In this document: piece after piece, positions 16,048-25,376 of the stretch | How positions within the stretch are numbered: the first letter of the stretch is position 1 | Layout: each line of letters begins with the position of its first letter | Origin: Mesorhizobium sp. | GTDB lineage: Bacteria; Pseudomonadota; Alphaproteobacteria; Rhizobiales; Rhizobiaceae | NCBI GenBank assembly: GCA_004020365.1 | Contig: SAQR01000013.1 | Location: forward strand, 1-64,000 | Direction: 5' to 3' | Length of the DNA stretch: 64,000 nt | Made by a program: the position numbers and the translations under genes | Notes under the pieces: model-generated | Seen by the model: the letters and a program-made list of their open reading frames with translations, nothing else | Told to the model about the DNA's origin: nothing | Database searches by the model: none

Positions 16048-17204
16048 GCATGCGCCTCGATTTGATTTGCCAGCGCCAGGCGCCATTCGCGTCGGACGGC
16101 CTCGTCGCCTTCTGCTTCCACCGCAGCGCTGGCCGATTTGGCGAATTCCGAAGCCGGCACAAGCCGTGACAGCGCCCACACCGCCGCGCCGCGCACCAGC
16201 GGCGAGGCATCACCGAGCAGCGCCCGCACGGCGTTGCCGAGCGAGGGGTCGCCGGAATTGCCGGCGGCGATCAGCGCATTGCGGACAAAGCGGTCGCGAC
16301 CGATGCGTTTGACCGGCGAACCGCTAAAGAACGACCGAAAAGCAGCGTCGCCGAGCGCCAACAGATCGGCGAGCGGCGGCTCGCGCAAATCGTCGCGGGC
16401 GACGAGCTTTGCCTCGGACGCTGCCCGGGCAAACTTGTTCCATGGGCAGACGGCCAGGCAATCGTCGCAGCCAAAAATGCGGTTGCCGATTTTTTCGCGG
16501 AACTCGTGCGGGATCGGCCCCTTGTTCTCGATGGTGAGGTAGGAGATGCAGCGTCGCGCATCGAGCCGGTAGGGAGCCGGAAAGGCGTCGGTCGGGCAGA
16601 CGTCGAGACAGGCACGGCAAGAGCCGCAATGGTCGTCTTCGGGCGTATCGGGTGCAAGCTCGGCCGTCGTGAAGATGGTGCCAAGGAACAGCCAGGAGCC
16701 ATGCTCGCGGCTGACCAGATTGGTGTGCTTGCCTTGCCAGCCGAGGCCGGCGGCTTCTGCCAGCGGCTTTTCCATCACCGGGGCGGTGTCGACGAACACT
16801 TTCACGTCGCCCCCCGAGCGCGCCACGATCTTGCCGGCGATGTCTTTCAGCCGGCCCTTCATCACGTCGTGGTAATCGCGGTTTTGCGCATAGACGGAGA
16901 TCGCGCCGCGCTGGCGCTTGCCCAGCACCGCGCGCGGGTCGTGGTCGGGGCCGTAGTTCATGGCCAGCACGATAATCGAGCGCACTTCGGGCCAAAGCGC
17001 CGTCGGCTCGCCGCGGCGCTCGAGCGTCTCGGCGATCCAGCCCATCGAGCCGTGGAAGCCGTCGGCGACAAATGCGGCCAGCCGGGCCGGCGCCTGCGGG
17101 ATGGCATCGGGCGTGGTGACGGCAACGGCATCGAAACCGGCGCGCCGCGCCTCGCGATCGATCAGCGCGCGCAGGTTTTGCGCTCTAGAAATCGAGGTCC
17201 GCAT
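16044..17204 (-). CDS. queG: Epoxyqueuosine reductase
   Basis: A 386-aa cytoplasmic cobalamin- and iron-sulfur-dependent enzyme that performs the last step of queuosine synthesis on tRNA. Two ferredoxin-type cluster motifs are present: [16 protein letters not shown] and [13 protein letters not shown]. The N-terminal catalytic domain includes GFHGSMGWI and [25 protein letters not shown], and the C-terminus holds HEAT-like helices ([20 protein letters not shown]), as in QueG. It overlaps the GST-like gene by 20 bp and the epimerase-like gene by 4 bp. Confidence 0.96.
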   Translation of the reverse strand: MRTSISRAQNLRALIDREARRAGFDAVAVTTPDAIPQAPARLAAFVADGFHGSMGWIAETLERRGEPTALWPEVRSIIVLAMNYGPDHDPRAVLGKRQRGAISVYAQNRDYHDVMKGRLKDIAGKIVARSGGDVKVFVDTAPVMEKPLAEAAGLGWQGKHTNLVSREHGSWLFLGTIFTTAELAPDTPEDDHCGSCRACLDVCPTDAFPAPYRLDARRCISYLTIENKGPIPHEFREKIGNRIFGCDDCLAVCPWNKFARAASEAKLVARDDLREPPLADLLALGDAAFRSFFSGSPVKRIGRDRFVRNALIAAGNSGDPSLGNAVRALLGDASPLVRGAAVWALSRLVPASEFAKSASAAVEAEGDEAVRREWRLALANQIEAHA

Positions 17205-17877
17205 AATGTGACACCGGCGACAGGCCGCGCACCCGGTCGGACAAAAGCGGCCGGAACGATGGCCGTGATTTCACCCGTGCATACCATTCGCGCGCGGCAG
17301 CATGTTCGCGCCAGTCGATCTCGCCGAGATAGTCGAGCACGGACAGCGCAGCCGCAGCCGCGAGGTCGGCATAGGTGACCTTGCTGCCGGCCAGCCAATG
17401 GCGGGTGCCGGCCAGCCAGTTGGTGTATTTCATGTGCTGGCGGATGTTGGCGCGCGCGGCGCGGATCGCCGCCGAATCGGGCGAGCCGCCGCCCGCCGTT
17501 TCCGGCATGATCGGCTTCAGCACGCGCTCGCGCACCAGATGCCGCGTCACCTCGCTATCGGCCTTGTTGAGATACCAGTCGGTCAGCCGGCGGATTTCGG
17601 CGCGCTCCATCGGGTCCTCGGCGAACAGCCGCTTGTCGCGCTTGAGCACGCCGCGCGTTTCGTCGAGATATTCGCCGATGACCATGGCGCCGATGATCGG
17701 CACGTCGCCCTCGGCAAGCAGGATCGGCAGCGTGCCGGCCGGGTTCAGCGCCAGGAACTCCTTGCGCCGCATCCACGGCTTTTCCTCGATCAGCGCCAGC
17801 TCCTCGCCATACTCGCCGAAAGCGAGGCGAACGAAGCGGCAGGTGGCGAACATCGGGTGGTGGAAAAGCGTCAGCAT
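17185..17877 (-). CDS. Glutathione S-transferase family protein, possible FzlA
   Basis: A 230-aa two-domain GST fold. The thioredoxin-like part begins [20 protein letters not shown] and contains NPAGTLPIL, and the helical part contains [26 protein letters not shown]. The usual catalytic Ser/Tyr position is not obvious, as in GST-fold proteins that bind rather than conjugate. In alphaproteobacteria the FtsZ-binding division protein FzlA has this fold; the chromosomal position beside queG and the rest of the sequence are compatible, but I cannot confirm it. It overlaps queG by 20 bp and is divergent from uppP. Confidence 0.75.
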   Translation of the reverse strand: MLTLFHHPMFATCRFVRLAFGEYGEELALIEEKPWMRRKEFLALNPAGTLPILLAEGDVPIIGAMVIGEYLDETRGVLKRDKRLFAEDPMERAEIRRLTDWYLNKADSEVTRHLVRERVLKPIMPETAGGGSPDSAAIRAARANIRQHMKYTNWLAGTRHWLAGSKVTYADLAAAAALSVLDYLGEIDWREHAAAREWYARVKSRPSFRPLLSDRVRGLSPVSHYADLDF

Positions 17878-18073
17878 GGTCCCGCGATAATAGAGCGCAC
17901 TGGCAAATCGCCGGCTGCGCCGGTAAGTCTTGGTCGCCCCGATCAGAGTCGCCCGATTCTGGGGGCCCGCCCCGATTCCGGGGGACGTCAGGGTGCTGCG
18001 ACCTATAGGAGGAGTTCCGCGCCATGACAAGCAAGCCGTTCTTCAAAGCCCTCACTCGAACGCCGAGGTTTCC

Positions 18074-18880
18074 ATGGAAAGCCAGACCATTGTCGAAGCG
18101 CTGCTGCTCGGCATGATCGAGGGCATGACCGAGTTCATTCCGGTCTCGTCAACCGGCCATATCCTGCTTGCCGGCCATTTTCTCGGTTTCCATTCGACTG
18201 GCAAGGCCTTCGAGATCCTGATCCAGCTCGGCGCCATACTGGCGATCCTCAGCGTCTATTTCCATCGCCTGTGGCAGATGCTGGTCGATCTGCCGCGTGA
18301 TCGGGTGACGCGGCATTTCGTTCTCGGCATCCTCGTCGCCTTTCTGCCGGCGGCCGTCATCGGCGCGCTGGCCCATGGCTTCATCAAGACGGTGCTGTTT
18401 GAATCGCCGAGGCTGATCTGTATCATGCTGATCATCGGCGGTCTGGTCCTGCTGTGGGTGGATCGCTTCAAGCCGAAGCCGCTCTATCACGACGTCGAGC
18501 GGTTTCCGCTCCGGCTCTATCTGCAGATCGGACTCTTTCAGTGCCTTTCGCTGATCCCCGGCACGTCGCGCTCCGGTTCGACGATCGTCGGCGCGCTGCT
18601 TCTGGGCGTCGACAAACGCGCGGCTGCGGAATTCTCCTTCTTCCTCGCCATGCCGACGATGGTCGGCGCCTTCGCCTTCGACCTGTTCAAGAACCGCAAT
18701 GTGCTGACCAGCGCCGATCTGCCCATCATCGCCGCCGGTTTCATCGCCGCCTTCGTCGCCGCGCTTATCGTCGTGCGCTTCCTGCTCAACTACGTCTCGC
18801 GCCACGGCTATTCGCTGTTCGGCTGGTGGCGGCTGGTCATCGGCACCGCCGGCCTGGCGGCGCTGTTTATTTGGGGGTGA
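18074..18880 (+). CDS. uppP: Undecaprenyl-diphosphatase (BacA/UppP)
   Basis: A 268-aa inner-membrane enzyme that dephosphorylates undecaprenyl pyrophosphate, recycling the carrier for cell-wall synthesis. Both signature blocks are intact: [17 protein letters not shown] (with catalytic Glu residues) and [12 protein letters not shown]. There are about eight hydrophobic segments. The start at [17 protein letters not shown] aligns with the usual N-terminus; the longer reading upstream lacks any membrane-protein character. Divergent from the GST-like gene with about 200 bp between starts. Confidence 0.96.
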   Translation: MESQTIVEALLLGMIEGMTEFIPVSSTGHILLAGHFLGFHSTGKAFEILIQLGAILAILSVYFHRLWQMLVDLPRDRVTRHFVLGILVAFLPAAVIGALAHGFIKTVLFESPRLICIMLIIGGLVLLWVDRFKPKPLYHDVERFPLRLYLQIGLFQCLSLIPGTSRSGSTIVGALLLGVDKRAAAEFSFFLAMPTMVGAFAFDLFKNRNVLTSADLPIIAAGFIAAFVAALIVVRFLLNYVSRHGYSLFGWWRLVIGTAGLAALFIWG

Positions 18881-19123
18881 GGCGGCGCAGCCATTCGGAA
18901 TGGTCGCCTCAGGGGTCAAAACCCAATCACTCTGAACGGCCGGTTTTGGCCCCAGGCGGACCTCCCACCCGGTCTGCTTCTGCGTGGCTGTAATGACCGG
19001 ACCTGACCTACACGCCTTGACCACAGGGCGTGCAGCGGTCCGCGAGAGGCGAGGGATTGTCGCCGCGTCAACCAGGCGGGCCTGTCTTTCGCAGCGCGTT
19101 TGGATGCTTTGCCGGAATGGGCG

Positions 19124-19918
19124 TTAAGCAGTGCCTCGGACCGCCCAGGCAACGCTCGCAAATCCGCGAGGGCCGTCGCTGTCGCCGCCAAGGTAAGCTG
19201 CTCTCACCGCGTCCCGAAGCCGGTCTCGCCTCGTCTCAGGTAGACCGTCAAAAAAGCCTCCAAACGTTCCCTGTCCGTAAACCATCGGGTACCAGAAGTC
19301 TTCGAAATTTGCATAGTCCATACGGATCGCGAGCACCGTGTCAGCGACATCCGCAAAGCCTGCATGCTCGAAGACTTCGCGCAACTCTCCTTCGCCGGTC
19401 ATCGGCCGCTTTGCGCTTGTCGGGCTTTTATCGGCTGTCTCCGGCTCGATCGCGACGATTGCGTCCCAGAACAAACGCCAACTCGGCATGCCGCCGTAAG
19501 CCCAGACCGCAGCCGCGGCCGTGCCGCCGGGCCGCAGGACACGCCGCATTTCCCGGACCGCTTGATGCGGATCCGACGCGAAGTGTAGCACCAAGAGGGA
19601 GTAGACGCCGTCAAACTCCCCATCTCCATGGGGCAGCGCACAGATATCACCTTTTTGGGCTTTTATTCTGGGATCGGTCGTGCGCTTGCGCAGAGCGGTG
19701 ACGAAGTCCTCCTCAAAGTCCACGGCCTCGATCGCTGCCAGATTGAGGTGAGCCGCCAACGCCAAGGTCAGACTGCCGGTGCCACATCCCGCATCGAGCA
19801 CGCAGCCACCGGGTGGCACTCCCGAAAAATCGAGGAATGGTTCGGCCAGCCGCCGGCTCCAGCGTCCCATGATGGCTTCATAGCCATCCGCACCTTTGGC
19901 GACGAAATTTGATGGCAT
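19124..19918 (-). CDS. Class I SAM-dependent methyltransferase
   Basis: A 264-aa Rossmann-type methyltransferase. Motif I is CVLDAGCGTGSLTLAL, the acidic residue of motif II follows in IEAVDFEEDFV, motif III is KGDICALPHGDGEFDGVYSLLVLHF, and the post-motif is RRVLRPGGTAAAAVW. This matches the Methyltransf_11 type that acts on small molecules; the substrate is unknown. GAGG lies seven bases upstream of the chosen ATG. The gene is flanked by gaps of about 240 and 300 bp and appears monocistronic. Confidence 0.85.
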   Translation of the reverse strand: MPSNFVAKGADGYEAIMGRWSRRLAEPFLDFSGVPPGGCVLDAGCGTGSLTLALAAHLNLAAIEAVDFEEDFVTALRKRTTDPRIKAQKGDICALPHGDGEFDGVYSLLVLHFASDPHQAVREMRRVLRPGGTAAAAVWAYGGMPSWRLFWDAIVAIEPETADKSPTSAKRPMTGEGELREVFEHAGFADVADTVLAIRMDYANFEDFWYPMVYGQGTFGGFFDGLPETRRDRLRDAVRAAYLGGDSDGPRGFASVAWAVRGTA

Positions 19919-20215
19919 GTGATCCTCGACGCCTTTCAGGTGGTCTCCGTCAGGCTGAGCCCCTTTTGCAACGCGACTATGGCACATGTGTCAGGACAAT
20001 CTATCCAGCGACGGGCTGATTTACATCCCTGTTTGCTGGTCCAAGAGGAGACTTGTTAATCACGTGCCGGATGTCCGCTTCTGGCGGTGCTCGTTCCATC
20101 GACGAGACGGTGGACAACATCCACCGATCTCGGCCATTTGCGGCAGCTGATTTGGTTTTGACCCTAGGGTTCCTTTTTGACCATGATCTTGTCCGAACCA
20201 CTTTTCGGTAACGGT
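19919..20215. other. Intergenic region with a degraded dispersed palindrome
   Basis: No gene supported. Near 20178-20214 there is GACCATGATCTTGTCCGAAC followed by CACTTTTCGGTAACGGTC, whose ends (GACC/GGTC and CCGAA/TTCGG) pair. It resembles a decayed copy of a palindrome repeated between genes in rhizobia. Nothing else stands out. Confidence 0.4.
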
Positions 20216-20593
20216 CTAGCTCCGCCCGTAAAAGACGTTCTCGACATGCACCGGCCAGCGCCACGGCAGCACCGCGACCATGTCGAAGCGCACCGACAAT
20301 CTGCCATAGTCGGACTGACGCGACAGCCAGAGATCGGCGGCGCTTTCGATGCGGCGCTCCGATTCGTAGCGAATAGCTTCCATCGCTTCCACCAGCGTGC
20401 GGCGGGCCTTCACCTCGACCATCAGCACCAGGTCGCCGCGCCGCGCGATCAGGTCGATCTCGCCGAACCGCGTTCGGTGGCGGCGGGCCAGGATCCGATA
20501 GCCCTTCACCATCAATGCCGCAGCCGCCAGCCACTCGCTGCGGTGGCCGCGCCGATAGGCCCGCTGGCGGCTGGCGACCGGGCGTTCAGCCAT
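20216..20593 (-). CDS. YraN/UPF0102 family protein, endonuclease-like fold
   Basis: A 125-aa protein with the UPF0102 pattern: [22 protein letters not shown], then [24 protein letters not shown], the GE-D-EVK arrangement of PD-(D/E)XK nucleases. The true substrate is not established in the family. It starts 8 bp inside the end of rsmI on the same strand, and this rsmI-yraN order is common in bacteria, which supports the call. Confidence 0.9.
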   Translation of the reverse strand: MAERPVASRQRAYRRGHRSEWLAAAALMVKGYRILARRHRTRFGEIDLIARRGDLVLMVEVKARRTLVEAMEAIRYESERRIESAADLWLSRQSDYGRLSVRFDMVAVLPWRWPVHVENVFYGRS

Positions 20594-21515
20594 CGCCGTG
20601 TTTCCCGGTGTCGCCCTCTTTCCCACTATCCTTGAGTTCGAGCAGCCGCCGGTAAAGCGCCTGCTTCTGGCCGCCGGTCATCTTGGCGGCTTCCGCCGCC
20701 GCCTTGGAGGCCGGCATCTCGGCGGCAAGCGAAAGCAGAAGCCGGTCGATGTCGGCTGGCTCGTCGGCCGTTGCGTCCGACGGGCCGACGCAGATGACGA
20801 TCTCGCCTTTCGGCGTGTCGGCCGCCGCGTAGTGATCGGCGAGCGACTGCAAGCTGCCGGTCCGTATCTCCTCGAAGGTCTTGGTCAACTCGCGGCCGAT
20901 CGCGGCCTTGCGGGCGCCGCCCAGCGCCTCGACCATGGCACCGAGGGTCTCGGCCAGACGGCGCGGCGATTCGAAGAAGATCAGCGTCGCCGGCACGGCT
21001 TTAAGCGCTTCCAGCCGCGTCAGCCGCTGGCCGGTCTTCACCGGCAGGAACCCGGCGAACAGGAAGGCGTCGGAGGGCAGGCCGGACGCCGTCAGCGCCG
21101 CGAGTGGCGCCGACGGGCCGGGGATCGGCACGACGCGAATGCCCTGGTCGATCGCTTCGCCGACCAGTCGGTAGCCCGGATCGGAGATCAGCGGCGTGCC
21201 GGCGTCCGAGATCAGCGCCACGCTCTGCCCGGCCAGCAAGGCTGCGATCAGTTTCGGGCCGGCCTCGGCGGCATTGTGCTCGTGATAGGCAGTGGTGCGG
21301 CGGCGGATGCCGTAGCGATCGAGCAGCACGCGACTGACACGCGTGTCCTCGCAGGCGACGATGTCGGCGGCGGCGAGCGTTTCAAGCGCGCGTAATGTGA
21401 TGTCGGCGAGATTGCCGATCGGCGTCGCCACCAGGTAGAGCGCCGGCTCGAGCGGCCGGGCCGATATCTCGGTCTGGCCGATCACGTAGCGCCGTTTTTC
21501 CGACTCGCCGGTCAC
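20586..21515 (-). CDS. rsmI: 16S rRNA (cytidine-1402-2'-O)-methyltransferase
   Basis: A 309-aa SAM-dependent tetrapyrrole-methylase-fold enzyme that modifies the decoding centre of 16S rRNA. The motifs [54 protein letters not shown] and [20 protein letters not shown] are characteristic. The start is GTG, supported by alignment of the first motif at residue ~27. The C-terminus has the usual helical extension ([15 protein letters not shown]). It overlaps yraN by 8 bp. Confidence 0.96.
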   Translation of the reverse strand: MTGESEKRRYVIGQTEISARPLEPALYLVATPIGNLADITLRALETLAAADIVACEDTRVSRVLLDRYGIRRRTTAYHEHNAAEAGPKLIAALLAGQSVALISDAGTPLISDPGYRLVGEAIDQGIRVVPIPGPSAPLAALTASGLPSDAFLFAGFLPVKTGQRLTRLEALKAVPATLIFFESPRRLAETLGAMVEALGGARKAAIGRELTKTFEEIRTGSLQSLADHYAAADTPKGEIVICVGPSDATADEPADIDRLLLSLAAEMPASKAAAEAAKMTGGQKQALYRRLLELKDSGKEGDTGKHGDG

Positions 21516-21680
21516 CGGTATCCCCCGTCAGGCTCTGACCTTGAATGCATTCGGCCCTGTTTGGCACGGCTCACGCCGGGTTGCAAAACCCATGCCGAAG
21601 TGACGCGGCTGTCATGCCTTGCCACACTACGGAACGAAACCGTGCCCGGCGGATTTATGCCTGATCTCGGGAGGAGCAGG

Positions 21681-21878
21681 ATGGACAGCCTCAAGATACA
21701 GGACGTTTTCGAACCCTACTATGCAGGCCGCAAGCGCTTTGCCCTGCGAAAGGACAAGGGCCAGCCTGCCAAAGCCGGCGTCGGCTTGGCTAAAAAGCCG
21801 CGAAAACGTCGTCCGTCAAAGGCAACCAAGCTCGAAATCGAGCCCTCGAGCGGCACCGGCAGCACGATGGAGCACTGA
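21681..21878 (+). CDS. Small basic hypothetical protein
   Basis: A 65-aa reading frame with a very good ribosome-binding site (GGGAGGAGCAGG directly upstream). It begins MDSLKIQDVFEPYYAGRKR and becomes Lys/Arg-rich (AKKPRKRRPSKATK), so it could bind nucleic acid. No family recognised. It is followed 7 bp later by a second small basic frame. Support is limited to the ribosome-binding site and composition. Confidence 0.4.
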   Translation: MDSLKIQDVFEPYYAGRKRFALRKDKGQPAKAGVGLAKKPRKRRPSKATKLEIEPSSGTGSTMEH

Positions 21879-21885
21879 CCAGACG

Positions 21886-22074
21886 ATGCCCAATCACTTC
21901 GACATTTTCATTACCCGCCTCGAAACCAAAAGCTCCCGCAATGGAGCGCCCCCTCATCCGACAAGCGATCGATACCGCGCCCGCCGCGACAAGAGTGAGG
22001 CCAAGTCGGCTCGCGACGGCGAAGCGGACGCCGAGAAAGACCACGCCAAGCGCCGCCCCAAGCACGACGCCTGA
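21886..22074 (+). CDS. Small charged hypothetical protein
   Basis: A 62-aa frame beginning MPNHFDIFITRLETKSSR and ending in a highly charged tail (DKSEAKSARDGEADAEKDHAK). It starts 7 bp after the previous small frame, so the two could be a pair. No family resemblance and only a weak ribosome-binding site. The following ~395 bp (22075-22469) show no gene I can support. Confidence 0.25.
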   Translation: MPNHFDIFITRLETKSSRNGAPPHPTSDRYRARRDKSEAKSARDGEADAEKDHAKRRPKHDA

Positions 22075-22469
22075 CTACCGCGACCTTCGCGAGTGGCCGA
22101 GACACTTCTCTCTAAAGCGCGGGGAAATGCTCGGCCACATCATTCAACCCAGATACTTCGAGATGCGCGCTTCCAGCAGACGCACCAGACCTGTGAACTC
22201 ATGCGGTGCGCCTTTCCATCACGAAGATGATGTCGGCCCAGGAGACGAGGTCAACGGTGTCAGCATCGTGGCTGGTGCCGCCGATGCGGCCTCATCCCTT
22301 CGACTGGAGGACGTTATTTAAACACCGACGGAGCTTCGAACTTTGTTCGCCTGAAAGGCTCGGGCCGCAATTCCGCGCGCTAAGCCTTTTGTATGATGGG
22401 CCGCCAGCCTCTGTTCGTAACGTGCTAATATTGAACCTGCGTGCGCGCTTGAGCGTACGGGAGGGGATT

Positions 22470-23375
22470 ATGTCAGCAACTTTAACCGCACTGAGCAACA
22501 GAGAGGCCCATAGGCTGGGAGATTTCAACCTGATTGGTCGTGGCGAACATGCCACCATACGCTTGGAAGACGGGGAAGTTTCGCGCCAGCATGCAACGAT
22601 CCGGCGCGACGGCGCGAACTACTGGGTTGTTGATGTCGGCAGTGCCAATGGCAGTTATGTGAATGACGTGGCGCTCACAACCGCGCGTGTGCTGCACACC
22701 GGCGATCGCGTCCAGTTCGGCAGATCGATTTTTATTTTCGAACAGGGCACGACTGCCCCCGACCCAGATTCGCAAGTGGCGAACACAAAAACTCAATGGG
22801 GCAACCCGGCAGCCCCTAAGAGCCGGCCGGCCACCCTGTTCGTTGCTGATTTGAAGGAGTTTACCGGAATTAGCGCAAAGCTATCCCCGGAACAGGTGGC
22901 GGCCCTCCTGGCCGAGTGGTATCTGGACTGCAATATGATTTTGAAGCACTACGGTGCCTCGATCGACAAATTCATCGGTGATTGTGTATTTGCTTATTGG
23001 CACGGGACGGCAGCGGATGTCTGTGTCTCTGCGGTTCAGGCTGCCCAGGCGCTCCGCGCTGCCGAAGACGCGGCTACGTCGCCAACCCGAGTCCTGGTCA
23101 GGGAACAACAAGACATCGTACTCGACTGCCGCATTGGCCTTCACGTGGGTGAAGTTGCTATCGGCGCTATGGGCAAAGGCATCAACACCGCGCTGGGCGA
23201 TGCCGTGAATTTGGCCTTTCGTATTGAGGGATTGACGCGAAAACTGGACAAGCCGCTGTTGGTCAGCGCCCAATTCGTCGAGCACTGGCCTGAAGGCAGA
23301 CATTATTTCAAGTCCTGCGGCTATCACGAGGTCAAAGGGCGGGTCGAGATGATCGAGGTATTCAGCCTAAAATAG
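22470..23375 (+). CDS. FHA-domain class III adenylate cyclase
   Basis: A 301-aa cytoplasmic protein. Residues ~15-90 form an FHA phosphothreonine-binding domain (FNLIGRGEHATIRLEDGEVSRQHATI, Ser38-Arg39-His41, and Asn60-Gly61 in NGSYVN). Residues ~120-300 are a class III cyclase: metal Asp127 in FVADLKEFTG and Asp171 in DKFIGDCVFAYW, adenine-type Lys167 and Asp244, and transition-state Asn247/Arg251 in GDAVNLAFRIEG. All catalytic residues I can identify are present, so it should make cAMP in response to binding a phosphoprotein. GGGAGGGG precedes the ATG. The gene lies 110 bp upstream of the first caspase-fold gene on the same strand. Confidence 0.88.
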   Translation: MSATLTALSNREAHRLGDFNLIGRGEHATIRLEDGEVSRQHATIRRDGANYWVVDVGSANGSYVNDVALTTARVLHTGDRVQFGRSIFIFEQGTTAPDPDSQVANTKTQWGNPAAPKSRPATLFVADLKEFTGISAKLSPEQVAALLAEWYLDCNMILKHYGASIDKFIGDCVFAYWHGTAADVCVSAVQAAQALRAAEDAATSPTRVLVREQQDIVLDCRIGLHVGEVAIGAMGKGINTALGDAVNLAFRIEGLTRKLDKPLLVSAQFVEHWPEGRHYFKSCGYHEVKGRVEMIEVFSLK

Positions 23376-23484
23376 GCGCGCCAGCAGGAGGATTTTCGAA
23401 ACGCAGCTCACACGCCTAACACCTATTCCCATGTTGACACCAATGCTTTTCCTGCTCAGGCTTTGCTAGGGCAGAGAGGCAGCC

Positions 23485-25254
23485 ATGGGGCTCAGAAATC
23501 CTCAGACATTTCTATTTTTTCTGCTTCTGATGGTGCTGGGTCTTTCAGCGCCGCTAGGCGCTGCGGAAGGTAAGCGCCTTGCGTTGGTAGTCGGGAATTC
23601 TGCCTACACGGCGACAACGCCGTTGCCGAATGCCGCCGCCGACGCTCGCGCCTTTGCAGCGTTCCTGAAGGAAAACGGCTTTGAGGTAGACAGTCTGATC
23701 AATGTCGACCGGGCTGGTTTCGCGAGAGGACTCTCTACTTTTTCAAAGAAGATCGGGCCAGCCGACACCGCCTTGTTCTACTTCGCTGGCCACGGGATGC
23801 AGCTGAAAGGCGAGAATTTTCTGCTCGGGCTCGATGCCGAGCTGCTGTCGGAGTTTGATGTCGACGCCGAAGCCATCGCGCTGAATTCCATCATAGGCAT
23901 TATGGAGCGGAAAGCCTCGCTCTCGCTTCTTTTCGTCGATGCCTGTCGTAATAATCCGATCGCCGACCGGCTGAATGCAAGCGTCGAAGGCGTCACCCGT
24001 GGCGCTGCGCTGAAAGGGCTGGCGCCGGTGGGTTCCACTGGCTCGGGAACGATGATCGCCTTCTCCGCTTCGCCTGGCCAGGTCGCCTACGATGGAGTCG
24101 GTGAGAACTCGCCTTTCACGACGGCCTTAGTTGAACATCTGTCCAGCCCTTCGCTAGAGGTAGGTACGGCTTTCAAGCGTGTGATCCGCGATGTCCGCGT
24201 AAAGACAAACAACCACCAATCGCCGCAGATTGTCTCGAACATTGCCGCTGAATTTTACTTCAACGCCAGCGCGCCGGCGACCGCTGTCGCCGCATCCGAT
24301 TTTCTCGCCCAGATAGATTTCGAAAAAGCCGAGCGCATTGCCACTGCACGCGGCTGGCAGCTTTACTTGGCCAAGCACCAATCCGGCTCTTTCTCCGACA
24401 GCGCGCGCGCTGCGCTGCGCCTGCTCGAAGGTGGCGGCGATGGCCTCGTGTCGCCGCAGGAAGCCGAAAGCCGTATGAAGCTGACGCAGTCTCAACGCAA
24501 GGAAATCCAGCTGACGCTTTCCGACCTCGGATATGACATAGGCGCGGCGGACGGGAATCTCGGTCAAAAGACTCGCAGGGCGATCTCTCGATACCAGAAG
24601 GCGCTGGGGCTCATAGAGACTGGATACATCAATAGCGTCGTCGCCAACAGGCTGGAGCTGGTTGGCGTCACGAGCACGGATTCCGTCGTATCTGCCGGCG
24701 AGGCGCGGCTCTTCGACCCCGAGGATTTGAAAGGGCTCGAAACCGATGAGCGCATTATTCGCGCCGCGCAATGCCTCGGGGGCAAAGAAATCATCTACGG
24801 CGAGTTTGGGAGTCGCCTCTATGTAGCGGTTTATGATCGCCACTCGTCTTGGCAGACCGCCAAATCTGCTGCCCAGCGGTGTGAAGCGCATCTGGCGTCG
24901 ATCTCGTCAAAGGCGGAGAACGACTTTATTTACGGGCTGTTCGAGACTGATGACCGGATGTTCGAAACTGGCTTCGACGGAAGTGTGTCTTACAAGATGG
25001 GTCCGTGGATCGGCCTTGAGCAGGATCCGGGGGGGCGCGAGCCTCGTGGCGGCTGGCGATGGCTGACCGGCGAGGCGATGACTTACAACAATTGGCTTCC
25101 CAACCACCCCAACGAGCACAAGCAGGGTGATGATTTTGCGATGTTTTATGCTCATCTGGACGGCAACCGGGACACGGCCGACCTCAAGGCGAGCACGTGG
25201 GACGATATGGGTCCGCAAAACAGCTCGCACGGCTACATTATTGAGTTTCGCTAG
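23485..25254 (+). CDS. Exported caspase-fold protease with peptidoglycan-binding and C-type lectin domains
   Basis: A 589-aa protein. A signal peptide (FLFFLLLMVLGLSAPLGAA) precedes a peptidase C14 domain (~30-260): KRLALVVGNSAY, His103 in FYFAGHGMQ and Cys154 in LLFVDACRNNP, so the catalytic dyad is intact. Residues ~335-390 are a PG_binding_1 repeat (LSDLGYDIGAADGNLGQKTRRAISRYQKAL). The C-terminal ~150 residues form a C-type lectin domain: WQTAKSAAQRCEAHLASISSKAENDFI, WIGLEQDP, WRWLTGEAMTYNNWLPNHPNE, STWDD. AGAGG precedes the ATG. The export signal places it in the periplasm or outside. This domain combination is unusual. It is convergent with a second exported caspase gene. Confidence 0.88.
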   Translation: MGLRNPQTFLFFLLLMVLGLSAPLGAAEGKRLALVVGNSAYTATTPLPNAAADARAFAAFLKENGFEVDSLINVDRAGFARGLSTFSKKIGPADTALFYFAGHGMQLKGENFLLGLDAELLSEFDVDAEAIALNSIIGIMERKASLSLLFVDACRNNPIADRLNASVEGVTRGAALKGLAPVGSTGSGTMIAFSASPGQVAYDGVGENSPFTTALVEHLSSPSLEVGTAFKRVIRDVRVKTNNHQSPQIVSNIAAEFYFNASAPATAVAASDFLAQIDFEKAERIATARGWQLYLAKHQSGSFSDSARAALRLLEGGGDGLVSPQEAESRMKLTQSQRKEIQLTLSDLGYDIGAADGNLGQKTRRAISRYQKALGLIETGYINSVVANRLELVGVTSTDSVVSAGEARLFDPEDLKGLETDERIIRAAQCLGGKEIIYGEFGSRLYVAVYDRHSSWQTAKSAAQRCEAHLASISSKAENDFIYGLFETDDRMFETGFDGSVSYKMGPWIGLEQDPGGREPRGGWRWLTGEAMTYNNWLPNHPNEHKQGDDFAMFYAHLDGNRDTADLKASTWDDMGPQNSSHGYIIEFR

Positions 25255-25376
25255 GACGCGGTGGAAGATGGGAGCGCCAGCATATCTCTCTGCTGCCGCT
25301 TACCGGTTCTCGCCGGCTTCAACCACGGCTCGTGGCCGCTGAGCGACGCCAGATCGGCAACCTTTGCCGAGGCACG

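Noticed and set aside
23485-25254. Diversity-generating retroelement using the lectin domain as target
   Set aside because: No reverse transcriptase, accessory protein or near-identical template repeat to the lectin C-terminus is present in the window.
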